Positions 11,630 through 22,443 of a stretch of 64,000 nt of DNA are shown here, one piece after another (the first letter of the stretch is position 1; every line of letters begins with the position of its first letter). The stretch spans positions 806,001-870,000 of the forward strand of contig JAVLRN010000002.1 in assembly GCA_032821775.1 (NCBI GenBank), written 5' to 3'. The translations under genes and the position numbers were made by a program. Source of the DNA: Sanguinoderma infundibulare. Lineage: Eukaryota; Basidiomycota; Agaricomycetes; Polyporales; Polyporaceae. The notes beneath the pieces were generated by a model. The model saw only the letters and a program-made list of their open reading frames with translations. It was not told the origin of the DNA and made no database searches.

Positions 11630-12431
11630 ACGAGCAGATTGTGGACGGCGACCGTGCATAGGTGAGCATCTCCGGCGATATGGAACCTCTCGTTGCTGTG
11701 TTGACGTTCGGCTTCACTTGGGGCAGATGTATCACTAGATGCTTTTCAATGAAAGTGGGTTCACTGGACTACGTGCTTCGCGTTTGCAAGCTCCCAATAG
11801 AGTTGTTCGCATTTCAATATGGCCTTCGTCGACCGTGCCCAAGGTAGCCGAGTCGCTCCGAGATGCGACGGATCCAAGTACAGTCCGTGGTGCTGTATAT
11901 GCAGATCTCGGCACATGTTGGTAGCGGATGGTTCTGATCTAGTGTGCTCGCAGGACGACAAGAAGTGTGCTTGAAATAGAGGCGATGTTACAAGGCATGT
12001 TTCTACGACGAATATCATATACAAACCTGTCGTGCTGATACGATAATCAAGCGGCACAGCGTTCGGGTAGTGGAGCGCTCTGCAGACGCTGGCTCGCAAA
12101 AAGACGCGTTTTCCGTATCAATATGAAAGTCGCTGTAGCTCGTGGATCGCGAGTTTGGTAATGACTAAGAAGGTGACAGTTTGACGTTCTCCTGAATGGC
12201 CTCAAATTGAACGTTGACTCGCACGCCGTTCGTGCCAGGGGTCTCCAAGTCGCACGAGTGTTCGACCTTGTCCTTATTCTCGCATCAACGACAAGACGAG
12301 TAATCGCGGTTTCCCAACAGTAACAGAGGTGAGTACAAGATGTCGGCCTTTGAGCTGGGAATGACTTCACTCATACTTGGTGCACTGATCATAATGTACC
12401 TGACGAACGTAATACCAGCCCCACATCACCA
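11630..12431. other. Intergenic, no supported gene
   Basis: Lies between two convergent genes (NFKBIL1-like +, NmrA-like -), so it should contain both 3' ends. Only short overlapping open frames, none with recognisable similarity or splice logic. Confidence 0.5.
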
Positions 12432-13581
12432 TTATTTTGCCCAAACGGCCCCTGGGTCCTCCATGTTGTAGAACTGTTTGGCGTACTCCTCGAACGACAG
12501 CGGCTCTATGTCGGTGTAAAGTTCTCTGGCATCCAGGTACCCAAGCTTCTTTGCGTTCTCGAGAGTGTTCTCCCCCAACACGTTCATGCTGAGTTGGTAC
12601 TCGTTCCAAACAACGGTTATACGCGCCGCGCTATCGGTGTGGTCCTTCGCAAGGATCTCCTTTGCGGCGGCGACCGTGGCAAGGTTGTCGTCCTTCGTTG
12701 TCTGTGCGTATGTCAGTTCTTCGCCGGTCCACTTTCTGACGAGAGGCACTTACAACAATCCGCTTCTCCTTCAGGGCGCCCCTCTCCCCAGAGAGCCTTT
12801 CACCGAGCGCGTGAGCATCCTCCTGGCTCACCTCGTCCTCCCACACGATCACCGCCTGGTTCAGTGTTCTCGGGTCGACGATGATCCTTGCGACGTACTG
12901 GCCGATGCTCTGCTTGTGCGTGAGGAGGTTGCGAGCCCCGCCGTCTCCGTATATCTCCCACGTCCTCTCCTTGGTCGCCAGCGGGGCCGAGCTGCGGAGC
13001 GGAAGGGGCAGGTAGAGTTGCATCCACAAGCCGACGTCAATGAACGTATGCGGTACGTCGAGCTCCTTGATGAAATCGCGGATGGCTAGTTTCTGTCAGC
13101 GCTAATTTAGCATTCCATACAGGCAGTCCGAACGGATGGAGAGGACGCACTTCGTCATGGAGCGCACGAACGCCTTTGCTCCCCGGGGTGCCGAAGTCGC
13201 AAGGGACGACGCGCTTGACACCGACCGCCTTCGCGGCGCGGATGATGTCGCGCTGTTCGTTGATCACCCAGGCGACGACGGCGCTGACGAGGATGTCGAC
13301 GCCATCGAGGGCCCTCTTGAGGTTCTCGACGCCGTCGGTGATGTCTCCCGAGCGTATCTCGACGCCCGAAGCGCGGAGCTCGGAGACCAGGGGTTTCGAC
13401 AGGGACGAAAGACAAATAAGGGCGATCACGCGCTGGTTGTATGCGGCGTTGAGCAGAGCACGTCCACGCAGAATCGAGGAACAATTACGAAGTCTCCCGA
13501 CGCGAGGAGGGCATCGGTGATGATCTTGCCTGTTGTACCGGTTGCTCCAACGACGAGTACGAGCGGCTTCTGGCTGGGCAT
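12432..13581 (-). CDS. NmrA-like / isoflavone-reductase-like NAD(P)-binding protein
   Basis: Four exons on the complement: 13489-13581, 13151-13432, 12754-13092 and 12432-12701, with introns of 56, 58 and 52 bp that all join in frame (GDF/RVIAL, HDE/KLAIRDF, RIV/TTKDD). The product is about 327 aa. The N-terminus MPSQKPLVLVVGATGTTG has the GxxGxxG dinucleotide-binding loop of an extended Rossmann fold. The middle (ALDGVDILVSAVVAW, VGVKRVVPCDFGTPG) and C-terminus (PLSFEEYAKQFYN) match NmrA/isoflavone-reductase-like proteins, which are atypical short-chain dehydrogenases acting as redox sensors or reductases of phenolic compounds. The substrate cannot be told from sequence. The start is fixed by the Rossmann motif ten residues in. 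No sign of inactivation. Confidence 0.9.
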
Positions 13582-14457
13582 TGTGGAAGGATATGGGTTA
13601 AAAGTGAGTGGTCGCAGACTCATCTCATTCCCTGTTATATACCTATTCAGCCGCAGAGCACGGTGGCAATTAAACGTCATAATCGCATTCGCATTGGTCT
13701 ACGACAACTTTAGAAATGCCCGATGTCGGGGGGACTGCCGCTTACCAACCACTGTGAGGGTGACGGCGCCCTTACCACGGACGAGCCCGGTATACCCGCT
13801 GGTGGCTGGAGATGCGGTTCTTCAGTTACTCTGCTTTTTGGCGTAGCGGTTGCGGCGGGCGTGTCGGAGCCTTGCTACAAGCACGTTCCAAAGGCCGTAA
13901 AAGCGATGTGCTGGCAATTCGGCGGGTGGGTAGGATGACCCTGTTCGGACTTGTCGATGCTAAGTATACGCATGCAGGGTAGGGAAGTGGACATTCTGGT
14001 TCTCTGCTGTGTCGGGGAAGATACTGAACTAGTAGCTTACTCGGCAAGTTAGGAGCAACTTCAAGTCGGAGATATTCACTCGGCTCTCGTCTCATTTGTA
14101 AGATCATTTGTAAGATCTTACCCCTCTGGTCAACTGCGAATCTTGCTTGAGCGTGAGTGTTCCCTGACATGTGTAAGGGTGTTTGTACTAACACGTTTGT
14201 CACGTCAGGCATACGAATCGTGTCTGTGGGTGTGCACCAGATCCAAATTTTGAACGGACGTGCTTGGCGTTGTCTATGGTATCACGCCAACACTTGGTCT
14301 TCGTGTTGGAAGTCGGTTGGTGATATTGGTTCAATCCGTGAGTCAACGCTCCGCTCTCGTCCCTTGCCCCTTCGCAGATGTTGACGGTCACTTCGCTTCG
14401 CGTCCGCAACTCTCAGCCCTCCGATTCACATCTGCCCCTTCAACCTTGACCTACGCC
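13582..14457. other. Intergenic, upstream of NmrA-like gene
   Basis: No supported gene. It contains the divergent 5' flank of the NmrA-like gene. Open frames on both strands are short and unrelated to anything recognised. Confidence 0.4.
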
Positions 14458-15165
14458 ATGTACCTCGCTCCCGAGCCTCAACGTATCGTCTGTCGAGCCC
14501 CAACCTGCCAGTTCGGGCGTCAAGCACTCCAGCATGCTGGGGCCAGACGAGAGGGTGTGGGGTCCGAGCGAACCCGTTTAGGTGGCAGGGGAAGTTATAT
14601 GTCAGCGGAGATGCTCGATAGCGTCGGAAGCTACGTCGTATGTCATCTGCTGTTTGTGTCATCCCGGTGCCGACATGCCGTACCAGGAAAAGCTTCCAGC
14701 GCCGACGAACATCAGTTCCTAGGGCGACCTGCGTTGGTATGTTGTGAGGCAGGTGCGCCGCGACTCTCATTCCATGCTTTACTTTTGCAATTTAAAGAGT
14801 ACATTATGGAAAGGAACGTGGTCATGCTGTGCTCTATAGCACCCAGGGCGCAACAGCAATTGCAAACAATGTTATGCCAAAGGCAAGGTGGCGCCATTAC
14901 ACCCGGCGCTGTACAAGACGTACGTAAGATCGGCCGCATGCAAACGCCCTCCGTTGCTGAGGGGACCCACACACAGATGGCTAGTCTTCTTGATGACTAT
15001 CGCAGTCGGCGAGGCGCTCTCCTCCGGCTGGTGATAGGATGCGGGACGATCCCGAGGATCTTGGACCTGTGCACGATTTGCGTGATCTATTCCCAGCAGC
15101 GGGCGGTTAACAAACCACACGACATCGCATCACCACACTCCCTAACGTTGATGCGCTGCTACTAG
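14458..15165 (+). CDS. Hypothetical 235-codon open frame
   Basis: An ATG at 14458 (MYLAPEPQRIVCRAP) opens a frame that is continuous with an upstream ATG-less extension back to about 14260, giving 301 codons without a stop. That length is unusual for chance in this base composition, but no domain, signal peptide or membrane helix is recognisable and no introns are evident. The composition is Arg/Ala/Leu-rich without clear codon periodicity. It may be a lineage-specific gene or a spurious frame. No duplicate elsewhere in the window. Confidence 0.25.
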   Translation: MYLAPEPQRIVCRAPTCQFGRQALQHAGARREGVGSERTRLGGRGSYMSAEMLDSVGSYVVCHLLFVSSRCRHAVPGKASSADEHQFLGRPALVCCEAGAPRLSFHALLLQFKEYIMERNVVMLCSIAPRAQQQLQTMLCQRQGGAITPGAVQDVRKIGRMQTPSVAEGTHTQMASLLDDYRSRRGALLRLVIGCGTIPRILDLCTICVIYSQQRAVNKPHDIASPHSLTLMRCY

Positions 15166-15331
15166 CTAGATTTGGTCGCAAAAGATCATCTCCCTGCCCT
15201 AAAAACCGGCGCGCCTCGGGAACAATTGGATCTTATAATGAGCGTGGAAGGTTCGCGAGGGCCACAACGCGCACTCCCGTCTTCCACCCTCCCGTGAACG
15301 CCACCCACCAGTATCCCGCCCACGGCCTGCA

Positions 15332-17013
15332 ATGTCTTCGGCCGCCGTTATGGTCACGCCGGAGGAGATGTCGAGTGTGTAAGTCTGACTGGTCTGCGAG
15401 CTCGTGCAGTTCATTCGCTGATGCTGGAATGATCCAGGGTGATTACTGGATGCTGCGTCTGTGCCGCCTTTGGTACGAGATATAGTCATACGTCATATGC
15501 CTTTCTATCTGATTCAATCCTACCAGTCTTGCTCGCGTACGACTGGTTACTATGTCTTGGGGAAGAAGTCGCCCTGGTTTGGAAGTGGGGCAGCAGGCGT
15601 ACCGGCGCTTCGTTCGTCTATGCTCTCAGTCGGTATGTACTGCTGGCGCAGAACATTCTGGCTTTGACAACTATCAGGCCAATGTCCACCTTGGTGCGTA
15701 GTTCATTGGTTGCTTTCTGTACAACAGCAACTGAACCAAAAGTCCCCGCAGAGGTATATTACTCTCGACTTTGTGCCGTCCATCGCTCTCACCTCTGTTC
15801 CTTAGCTGTAACGCGGTTGCATGGATGCAGACGGTCACGGCCGTTATCAGTTTCACCGCGCCAGGAAGTGCGTCTTCTTTCACTCACGGATCTCATCTGA
15901 AGTGCCCTCTGACAATGGTGCCCACTGGCAGCATTTTCTGCAATGCGCATATATGCACTTTCGGGGGGGAACAGGCTCCTGTCTGTCGTAGCAGCCATCC
16001 TCGCTATCTGCCCTGTTATCCTTGACCTTGTAGGTCTTCGGCGGTGCATGACGTGGTCAGTTCCGCTCAATATGATGCTTAGGTACTGTCGATCAAATTC
16101 GAAGTCGTCGAGAACAGCCCTAGCCCGTTCAACTGTAGCACTGTGAACCTAGCCTCGCCGGAAACGACTTGGCAGTGAGGATATTGTTTGGCACCCGTAT
16201 GTTGATGTGTTGCTCATGCCCCTTCTTTTTCAGATGTACGATTATATGATCTGTCTAGCAGCAGCGCCCAGCTGACGTTCGTGGTGGTTTTCAGTCATCC
16301 TGATCCAGAGACTCTGCATGATTGCTGCAGATGTCCTTGCTGTCGGCACCACTTGGTGGTTCGCATACGAGTCGTATCGTCTGCGCACCGGCAATATCTC
16401 AGGGAAGACGCTTGGCGCAAGGCTTGTATATGATGGTATGTACTCCATTACCTCGAGTTGGTGATCGATACTTATCCGCGTGTAGGAACCGTCTATTTCA
16501 TGTGAGATGGCCGTGTTGTTGATATGCACACATGACTGACATCCGTTTCCAACAGGGTTCTGGGAACCGTGAACGTTTTGGAGATCGTGTTCAGCATGCC
16601 TTCAGTGAGTTGTATTCATTTGCATCCCCCGGCTCTCACATTGATCACAGAGCACAGCTGAGCGGAATCGTCTCCGACGTCGCAAGTTACATAGCGCTGT
16701 TTTTCGACCCGTGAGTCCCGCGATGTGATCATCTCCTGGGTGTGCATAACCAAAACGCCTCACCAGCATCTCGTCCATCCTGGTGTGCCACTTCATCCTT
16801 AACTTGCGCAGAGTCGACAGCGTTCGCTTTCGTCAGTCGGAACCCGGCATGTCGTCGAATGGGCTCCAGTTCGCCCCACATACGGATACGAATCTGCCCC
16901 ACTTCATCGCGTCCTTCGCAGAGCCGGTGCACGTCTCAAGCTTTGAGCTTGATTCGGAGCACGTGGAGGACATGGATCAGGAAAGCCGGAAGAGCGCGGT
17001 TGAATGGGCGTGA
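15332..17013 (+). CDS. DUF6533 multi-pass membrane protein, copy E
   Basis: A many-exon gene from ATG 15332 (MSSAAVMVTPEEMSSV, GTAAGT donor at 15379) to TGA 17013. Pieces in order are LLAYDWLLCLGEEVALVW and FVYALSRYVLLAQNILAL (DUF6533 core, about 15529-15665), CNAVAWMQTVTAVISFTAP, MRIYALSGGNRLLSVVAAI, MIAADVLAVGTTWWFAYES with KTLGARLVYDG, the junction TVYFM, VLGTVNVLEIVFSMPS, SGIVSDVASYIALFFDP, and ISSILVCHFILNLRRV followed by a soluble tail (PHFIASFAEPVHVSSFELD). The helices join in frame at short introns. It is the most divergent copy here: it keeps the TWW and YDG signature of the wider family that copies A, F and G have lost. It lies 0.5 kb upstream of a YCII gene on the same strand. Confidence 0.75.
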
Positions 17014-17949
17014 CCCCAAACCTTCCTCCCCACTCCTGGTCCGAATTTTACGATCAGCGGAGTAGTCGCAGCTCAGGAGGTATGATCAGCAAATCAGTGT
17101 CTCTTTGCTTCATTTTGACCCATATTCAGGACGATTATTGCTAGCAGTGTAAGTACAGTACTTCGTATGTATCTTTGCACCTTCCAGGCAAAATGCGGCC
17201 GCTGATATCTTGCTAGTAATCTTAATATACAAATGGTTCCGACAGAAATGTGCCTGATGTGGACCTCAGCCTGAGGCTAGGCACCAGGCGCAAGGGGACT
17301 CGCGGAAAGGGATTACCTTGGAAGGCGTTCGAGCGCATCGACTACGGCGATTCGTGGCCTGGCTCAGAGGTAGTTTTTGTAGGTTCCCCCCACGACTCGT
17401 CACTCGCGTGTCTAATGCAATTGAAAATACGATTGCGATAATCGGGCTCCAGTACTCGTGTAGCTTGGAGGTATCGCGTATGAACCCAGAGGCCTCTCGA
17501 GCACGGTGTGGAAACCTTCTCGCCGCGGCGCAACATGTCCGCAGAGACTGACAGGAAGAACTACTTCCTCATCATCGCCCATGACCTACCCAACGCATTC
17601 GCAAATCGTTCAAAGCACCATTCGGAGTACATGGCGTACAGCGCGCCGCTCATCCAGAGCGGACGCATCGGTACGTCCGGCTCGCGACATCTCTCTGTTG
17701 CGACGACCTTGCTCTCACCTCTCTATGCAGTTGCTGGAGGTGGCATGCTCACCCGGGGTACGAATTCCTCCGATGCGGACTTCGGGGGAAGATCCAGGGC
17801 TCCTACATCGTCTTTCAGGCGGACTCCATCGAGGGGGCGTGGGACGCGGTCAAGGGGAACGTCTTCTACAGATCCAGAGAGGTGGTGAGTGTCTGTCTAA
17901 AGTATTGCTGGTTGAAGGCGGCCGACTGCTGACGGTACCCCGCGCAGTG

Positions 17950-18196
17950 TGATACGGCCAGCGGCAGACTAGCAATAAGCCTTAGACTGGGAGGGTGAAT
18001 ACCAACTCGAAGCTGAGGATCCCCAGCTCCAAAGTGGCTGTTTATATAGACCTGCAGCACTAGGCTGACTAACCTACATGTGATACATGAGTAATCCTAA
18101 AGAAAGCGCTAGAATGTCATGGAATGTCCGACCGGCATATGCTGAGTAAGGACTGACTAAAGATGAGTAATCATAAGTAATCGTGATTTCGTAACA
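17950..18196 (-). repeat. 3' LTR of the chromovirus
   Basis: 247 bp, identical to 25388-25634. In element orientation it starts TGTTACGAAATC and ends GGCCGTATCA. TATATAAA at 18041-18048 (complement). The flanking target duplication CAGTG is at 17945-17949. Confidence 0.95.
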
Positions 18197-18212
18197 TTAC
18201 CCCCCTCTTTAG
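18197..18212 (-). promoter_or_regulatory. Polypurine tract for plus-strand priming
   Basis: In element orientation AAAGAGGGGGGTAA lies immediately before the 3' LTR, the position and composition expected of the polypurine tract that primes second-strand synthesis. Confidence 0.75.
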
Positions 18213-18483
18213 CATCAAGTCCTCTGGATGCTGATGGAGTAGTAGGTAAGGTTCTAGTCGTTACTACCTGAGATTTCCTAGTGATTCTGGTCATCGGATA
18301 ATTAAGGTGAACTAAAGGTCCTTCTGAAAACGTAAACGAGTGGACCGAAGGGCGTAATACCATTACTGCTAAGGGTTCGTTTTGAGGAATGCCATTCCCC
18401 TAAGGTGGTATACTACGGGGATCTCCGCGCAGGATTTCCTCACGTCTGCGATGACTATTAAAGGGAATTGGTATAGTAATGGA

Positions 18484-21400
18484 TTAATCCAGGGCTTGCA
18501 TTCGAATATATCGTAGTATATGACTATTCTGTTCATTCGTAGCATTAGGATTTTTAGACTTCCAAGTATCGTAAAGTTCAGTCCAATAATTCCAAGAGTC
18601 TGTATCATAAAGGTATCGTTTATCATCCTTGTCCGTGGCGGAGAGTATAAAACGAGTGTGTATGCGTGGAGCAAACTTGTTGACGAGATGGAAAGCAGCG
18701 ATAAGCTTCTTGGCTTCATCGGTACGAAGTGTATCTGCATCCGATGGGACCCATTCTCGATCGGCACGTGTAAGTCCACACCATTTGACCAGGTAATGAA
18801 CTTGTCGAGCGCGATCGGATCCTTGTACAATCTTTGATTCTAAGATTGCTTCGACTTCCCGTTCAGGTTCTAGAAGAGTAGGTACTTCTCGACTAGCCTT
18901 GGATTGGTTTGGGAATTCGGGGTCTCGTGCAGGGGTTAGAAGCACTTCATTGAACACGGGATGTTTGAGTTTCCATTTGGGTGGTAACTCTAAGCGATAT
19001 GCACTAGCTCCGATCTTTTCGGCTATCCGGAAGGGGCCGTAGCGCTTGTCCTCTAGCTTCTTGTTGGGGCGGTCGGTGGGAAAGTCTCGTGCGTCTATGT
19101 ATACTTTATCGCCTATCTTGTATTCTCGTGCTAGTCGACGATGCTTATCATAGTGTCGCTTCATGGCACCTTGCGCTATTTCCAACGCTTGTTCGGCCTG
19201 TTTCCCAATGCGTTGCATTCGCTCAGCGAACTGCTTGGCGGACTCGTTGATACCGTCTTGTAGCGTCTCGACTCCGGTGTTGGGATGATGACCGTGAGTC
19301 ATGAAGAAAGGGGACATCCCTGTGGACGCTTGTACTCGACATCGGTAAGCAAACTCGGCTAGTGGTAACCATTCGACCCAATCGTCTTGCCTGTGATTGA
19401 TGAAGATCCGTAGATACGTCTGGATCTCCTGGTTCATGCGCTCGGTCTGACCATCTGTCTGAGGATGATAGGCTGTACTGGGATTGCCTTTTATCCCTAA
19501 CTGACGGTAAACTTCCTTGGTGAAGGATGACACGAGTGTGGGACCTCGGTCCGACCATATGCGCTTAGGTAGACTGTGGGGAACAACCACATGTTTGATG
19601 AAGAGTCGAGCTTGCCCTTCCGAGTCTAATGTCTTTGAGCAGGGAATGGCGATGTAGTCCTTTGATTTCATATCAACGAAGACTAGAATAGCGTCATGTC
19701 CGTTGCAATTGGGAAGTCCAGTCATGTAGTCCATGGTAACGAATTGCCAATTCTGATCAGGAATAGGGTTGGGATTGAGTGGTGCGGCACGTGGTTGACG
19801 ATCGATTTTGACACGTTGACATGTGTGGCATCCGGCGACATACTTGATTACGTCTTTCCGAATGGAAGGCCACCAATAAGATCTTGAGATTAGATCTTGT
19901 GTCTTGACTGCACCTGGGTGTCCAGCTGCGATCGAATCGTGATGTGATGCGATGATGCGTCCGCGGAGTTCCGAGTGGTTCGGAATGACCATCTTCCCTC
20001 TCCTGTAGATTAAGCCGTCCTCGGCTAATTCCCAATCGTTATCTTTTCCTACTTTCTCAATGACAGAACGGTCATAAAGTTTAACGTGTGTCAAACACAT
20101 TTCCTTTATATTGTGTGCACCGTCTACCGTATGAGAAGCTGCAAACCAGTGTTCTTTGAGCATAGTGTAGTCGTTGACTATGGGACCTGTTTCATGGTCC
20201 ACGCGTCTAGACAATGCATCTACTTTGCCCATAGTACGACCTGGTTTATGAACTAACTTAAAATGGTAATTCGAGAGAATAGTTGACCAACGCGCTTGAC
20301 GAGCGTTTAGTCGTTGCGGTTTACGGAAATATTCAAGATTCTTGTGGTCATTATGAATCTCGAATTCACGCGCATTCTGGAGGAAATGACGCCACTCCTG
20401 AATTGCGGTGATAACCGACAACATCTCTCTATCCCAAATCTCGTAGTTGCATTGTGCAGGTTGTAAGGAATGTGATAAAAAGGCAATAGGTTTCCAAAGT
20501 CCGTCCTGCTTCTGCGAGAGCTCAGCTCCAATCGCGAAGTTCGAAGCATCGCATTCTACCTTAAAGGGATCCGTGTCATTTGGTATGGCAAGCACGGGGG
20601 CGTGAGTAATTGCACGCTTGATTCCCTCGAAAGCGAGCTGATGCTCGAGAGTCCAGGACCATTCATTAAGACCTGTGAGACGATTCAACGGTCCAGCAAT
20701 CCTCGAGAAGTCCTTGATAAACCGTCTATAGAAATTTGCAAATCCGAGGAAACCTTGTACATCACGTTTGCACGTGGGAACTGGCCAATCGGTAACGCCT
20801 TGGATCTTGCCCGGATCCATACGGATTAATCCGGGGGTGATGATATGACCTAAGTACTCGGTTTCTTGAGTTTCGAATTCACATTTCTGTGGTTTACACG
20901 TAAGGTGATTGTCTCGAAGGATCTGAAGAACTTGTCGAACGATGCGTCTATGCTCTACTAAATCGGCGGTGCAGATGATAATATCGTCCAAATACACAAT
21001 GACTTTTCCACGAAGAATCAGATCTCGGAAGATCGTGTTCATCATCGTTTGGAAGGTAGCGGGGGAATTCATTAAGCCGAAGAACATGACGAGAGGTTCG
21101 TACAAGCCGCGGTTTGTGATAAACGCTGCTTTTTCCTCATCGCCATCGACTAATCGAATGTTGTTGTATCCCCAACGGATGTCAAGCTTGGTATAGTATT
21201 TGGCGCCTTTCAGCCGATCTAAGATTTCTTGCATCAGAGGGAGAGGGTACACGTTTTTCTTAGTCATGGTGTTCAGCTGTCGGTAGTCCTGAACAGGATG
21301 CAGCTTCCCATCCTTTTTCTTGACAAAGAAGAACGGTGCTCCCCACGGGGATTTCGATGAACGTATTCGACCCGTGGTAAGGTTTTCCTCTAAGAAGACA

Positions 21401-22443
21401 TCTAAAGCATCTTGTTCGCTCTGAGTCATGGGGTATAGTTTACCACAATATGGTTTAGCACCTTCGACTAGCTCAATCGCGTGATCATAAGGCCGTCGTT
21501 TGGGGAGAGTAGAGAACGTCGCTTCGTCAAAGACGTCACGGAAATCTCGATACTGTTCTGGAACCATTTCCTCGAACGTGGATTCTTTCTTAGCCTCATT
21601 CTGTTTGATCGCGATTTCCATAGCTACGGAGGTCTTGGCGCGAACCTGGACTGATCGAGCTTCAAGCCATGATCGTACGTTAAGAGAGAATACTCGTTCA
21701 CCAGCGCTGACGATATGTTGGCAAGTACTCGGACATCGGTCGAACTCAACTATCTTGTTCTTCCAATGTATTGACGGATTGTGGTGCTCAATCCAGTCAT
21801 GTCCGAGATAAATGTCCATCTTGCCTAAATCAGTAACCAAGAGCGGAATACGCTCAGCATGGTTTCCGATTATGAGTTCTACGTCAACGTAATGCGTGAT
21901 TCGGCCGCCCGTGTTGGGAGATCCATCGGCGTTGAACACATCAATAGGATGAGGGAATGGCTTAGGCGTCAAGCCTGCACGCTGAACGAAGTTTCTATTG
22001 ATACAAGAACCGGTGCATCCAGTGTCCGTGAGAGCCTTGGTGTCGTAAACCTGAAGAGTTTCCAGGTTTTTGATCATGACGGGCATGTCTAGTTGTTTGG
22101 TGCCAGTGCCTCGTACTACCTTGAAGTACGTGGGACCGTAGTTCATCACCCGAATGGCGTTATTAGGTTTGGTTTTTGGCTCTATCGCACACATAGATTT
22201 TTCACATGTTTTTGTATTTTTTGAAGAGAAATTAAGCACGGATTCCCATCCGCCGCGCTGATCGTTGCCTGTATGTTGGCTCCGATGATCAGTCGTCTCT
22301 TCGGTAAGTATAATGTTACGTAACTGGGTAGGGTGGGGAATGATGGTTGGGTCCAGTGAATAAGTAGGCATATCGAAGGTATCCGAGTCCAAAACAGAAA
22401 AACGATTATTGTACAGTGTCGAGCGAGGCGTGTGTGCGCTCAC
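18484..22443 (-). CDS. pol: Chromovirus Pol polyprotein (PR-RT-RH-IN-chromodomain)
   Basis: One uninterrupted frame of about 1,319 codons. Approximate order: retropepsin with a DTG active site (TDTGCTGSC, about residue 140), reverse transcriptase with the YLDDI catalytic motif (about 485), RNase H (VECDASNFAIGAEL, about 620), integrase HHCC zinc domain (GCHTCQRVK, about 870), DDE core (TMDYMTG, WSDRG, TERMNQE), and a C-terminal chromodomain (HYLVKWCGLTRADREWVP, about 1230). The chromodomain places it among chromoviruses, which target heterochromatin. The frame has no ATG at its start: it opens at a GTG overlapping the gag TGA in the -1 frame, so a -1 frameshift or re-initiation is implied. 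No damaged catalytic residue was seen. Confidence 0.95.
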   Translation of the reverse strand: MSAHTPRSTLYNNRFSVLDSDTFDMPTYSLDPTIIPHPTQLRNIILTEETTDHRSQHTGNDQRGGWESVLNFSSKNTKTCEKSMCAIEPKTKPNNAIRVMNYGPTYFKVVRGTGTKQLDMPVMIKNLETLQVYDTKALTDTGCTGSCINRNFVQRAGLTPKPFPHPIDVFNADGSPNTGGRITHYVDVELIIGNHAERIPLLVTDLGKMDIYLGHDWIEHHNPSIHWKNKIVEFDRCPSTCQHIVSAGERVFSLNVRSWLEARSVQVRAKTSVAMEIAIKQNEAKKESTFEEMVPEQYRDFRDVFDEATFSTLPKRRPYDHAIELVEGAKPYCGKLYPMTQSEQDALDVFLEENLTTGRIRSSKSPWGAPFFFVKKKDGKLHPVQDYRQLNTMTKKNVYPLPLMQEILDRLKGAKYYTKLDIRWGYNNIRLVDGDEEKAAFITNRGLYEPLVMFFGLMNSPATFQTMMNTIFRDLILRGKVIVYLDDIIICTADLVEHRRIVRQVLQILRDNHLTCKPQKCEFETQETEYLGHIITPGLIRMDPGKIQGVTDWPVPTCKRDVQGFLGFANFYRRFIKDFSRIAGPLNRLTGLNEWSWTLEHQLAFEGIKRAITHAPVLAIPNDTDPFKVECDASNFAIGAELSQKQDGLWKPIAFLSHSLQPAQCNYEIWDREMLSVITAIQEWRHFLQNAREFEIHNDHKNLEYFRKPQRLNARQARWSTILSNYHFKLVHKPGRTMGKVDALSRRVDHETGPIVNDYTMLKEHWFAASHTVDGAHNIKEMCLTHVKLYDRSVIEKVGKDNDWELAEDGLIYRRGKMVIPNHSELRGRIIASHHDSIAAGHPGAVKTQDLISRSYWWPSIRKDVIKYVAGCHTCQRVKIDRQPRAAPLNPNPIPDQNWQFVTMDYMTGLPNCNGHDAILVFVDMKSKDYIAIPCSKTLDSEGQARLFIKHVVVPHSLPKRIWSDRGPTLVSSFTKEVYRQLGIKGNPSTAYHPQTDGQTERMNQEIQTYLRIFINHRQDDWVEWLPLAEFAYRCRVQASTGMSPFFMTHGHHPNTGVETLQDGINESAKQFAERMQRIGKQAEQALEIAQGAMKRHYDKHRRLAREYKIGDKVYIDARDFPTDRPNKKLEDKRYGPFRIAEKIGASAYRLELPPKWKLKHPVFNEVLLTPARDPEFPNQSKASREVPTLLEPEREVEAILESKIVQGSDRARQVHYLVKWCGLTRADREWVPSDADTLRTDEAKKLIAAFHLVNKFAPRIHTRFILSATDKDDKRYLYDTDSWNYWTELYDTWKSKNPNATNEQNSHILRYIRMQALD

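Noticed and set aside
14260..14457. Upstream extension of the 235-codon frame to 301 codons
   Set aside because: It begins with GTG and has no ATG; nuclear genes should start with ATG.
18369..18830. 153-codon complement frame overlapping the 3' end of pol
   Set aside because: It lies in another frame of the chromodomain coding region and the 3' leader of the element; no independent support.
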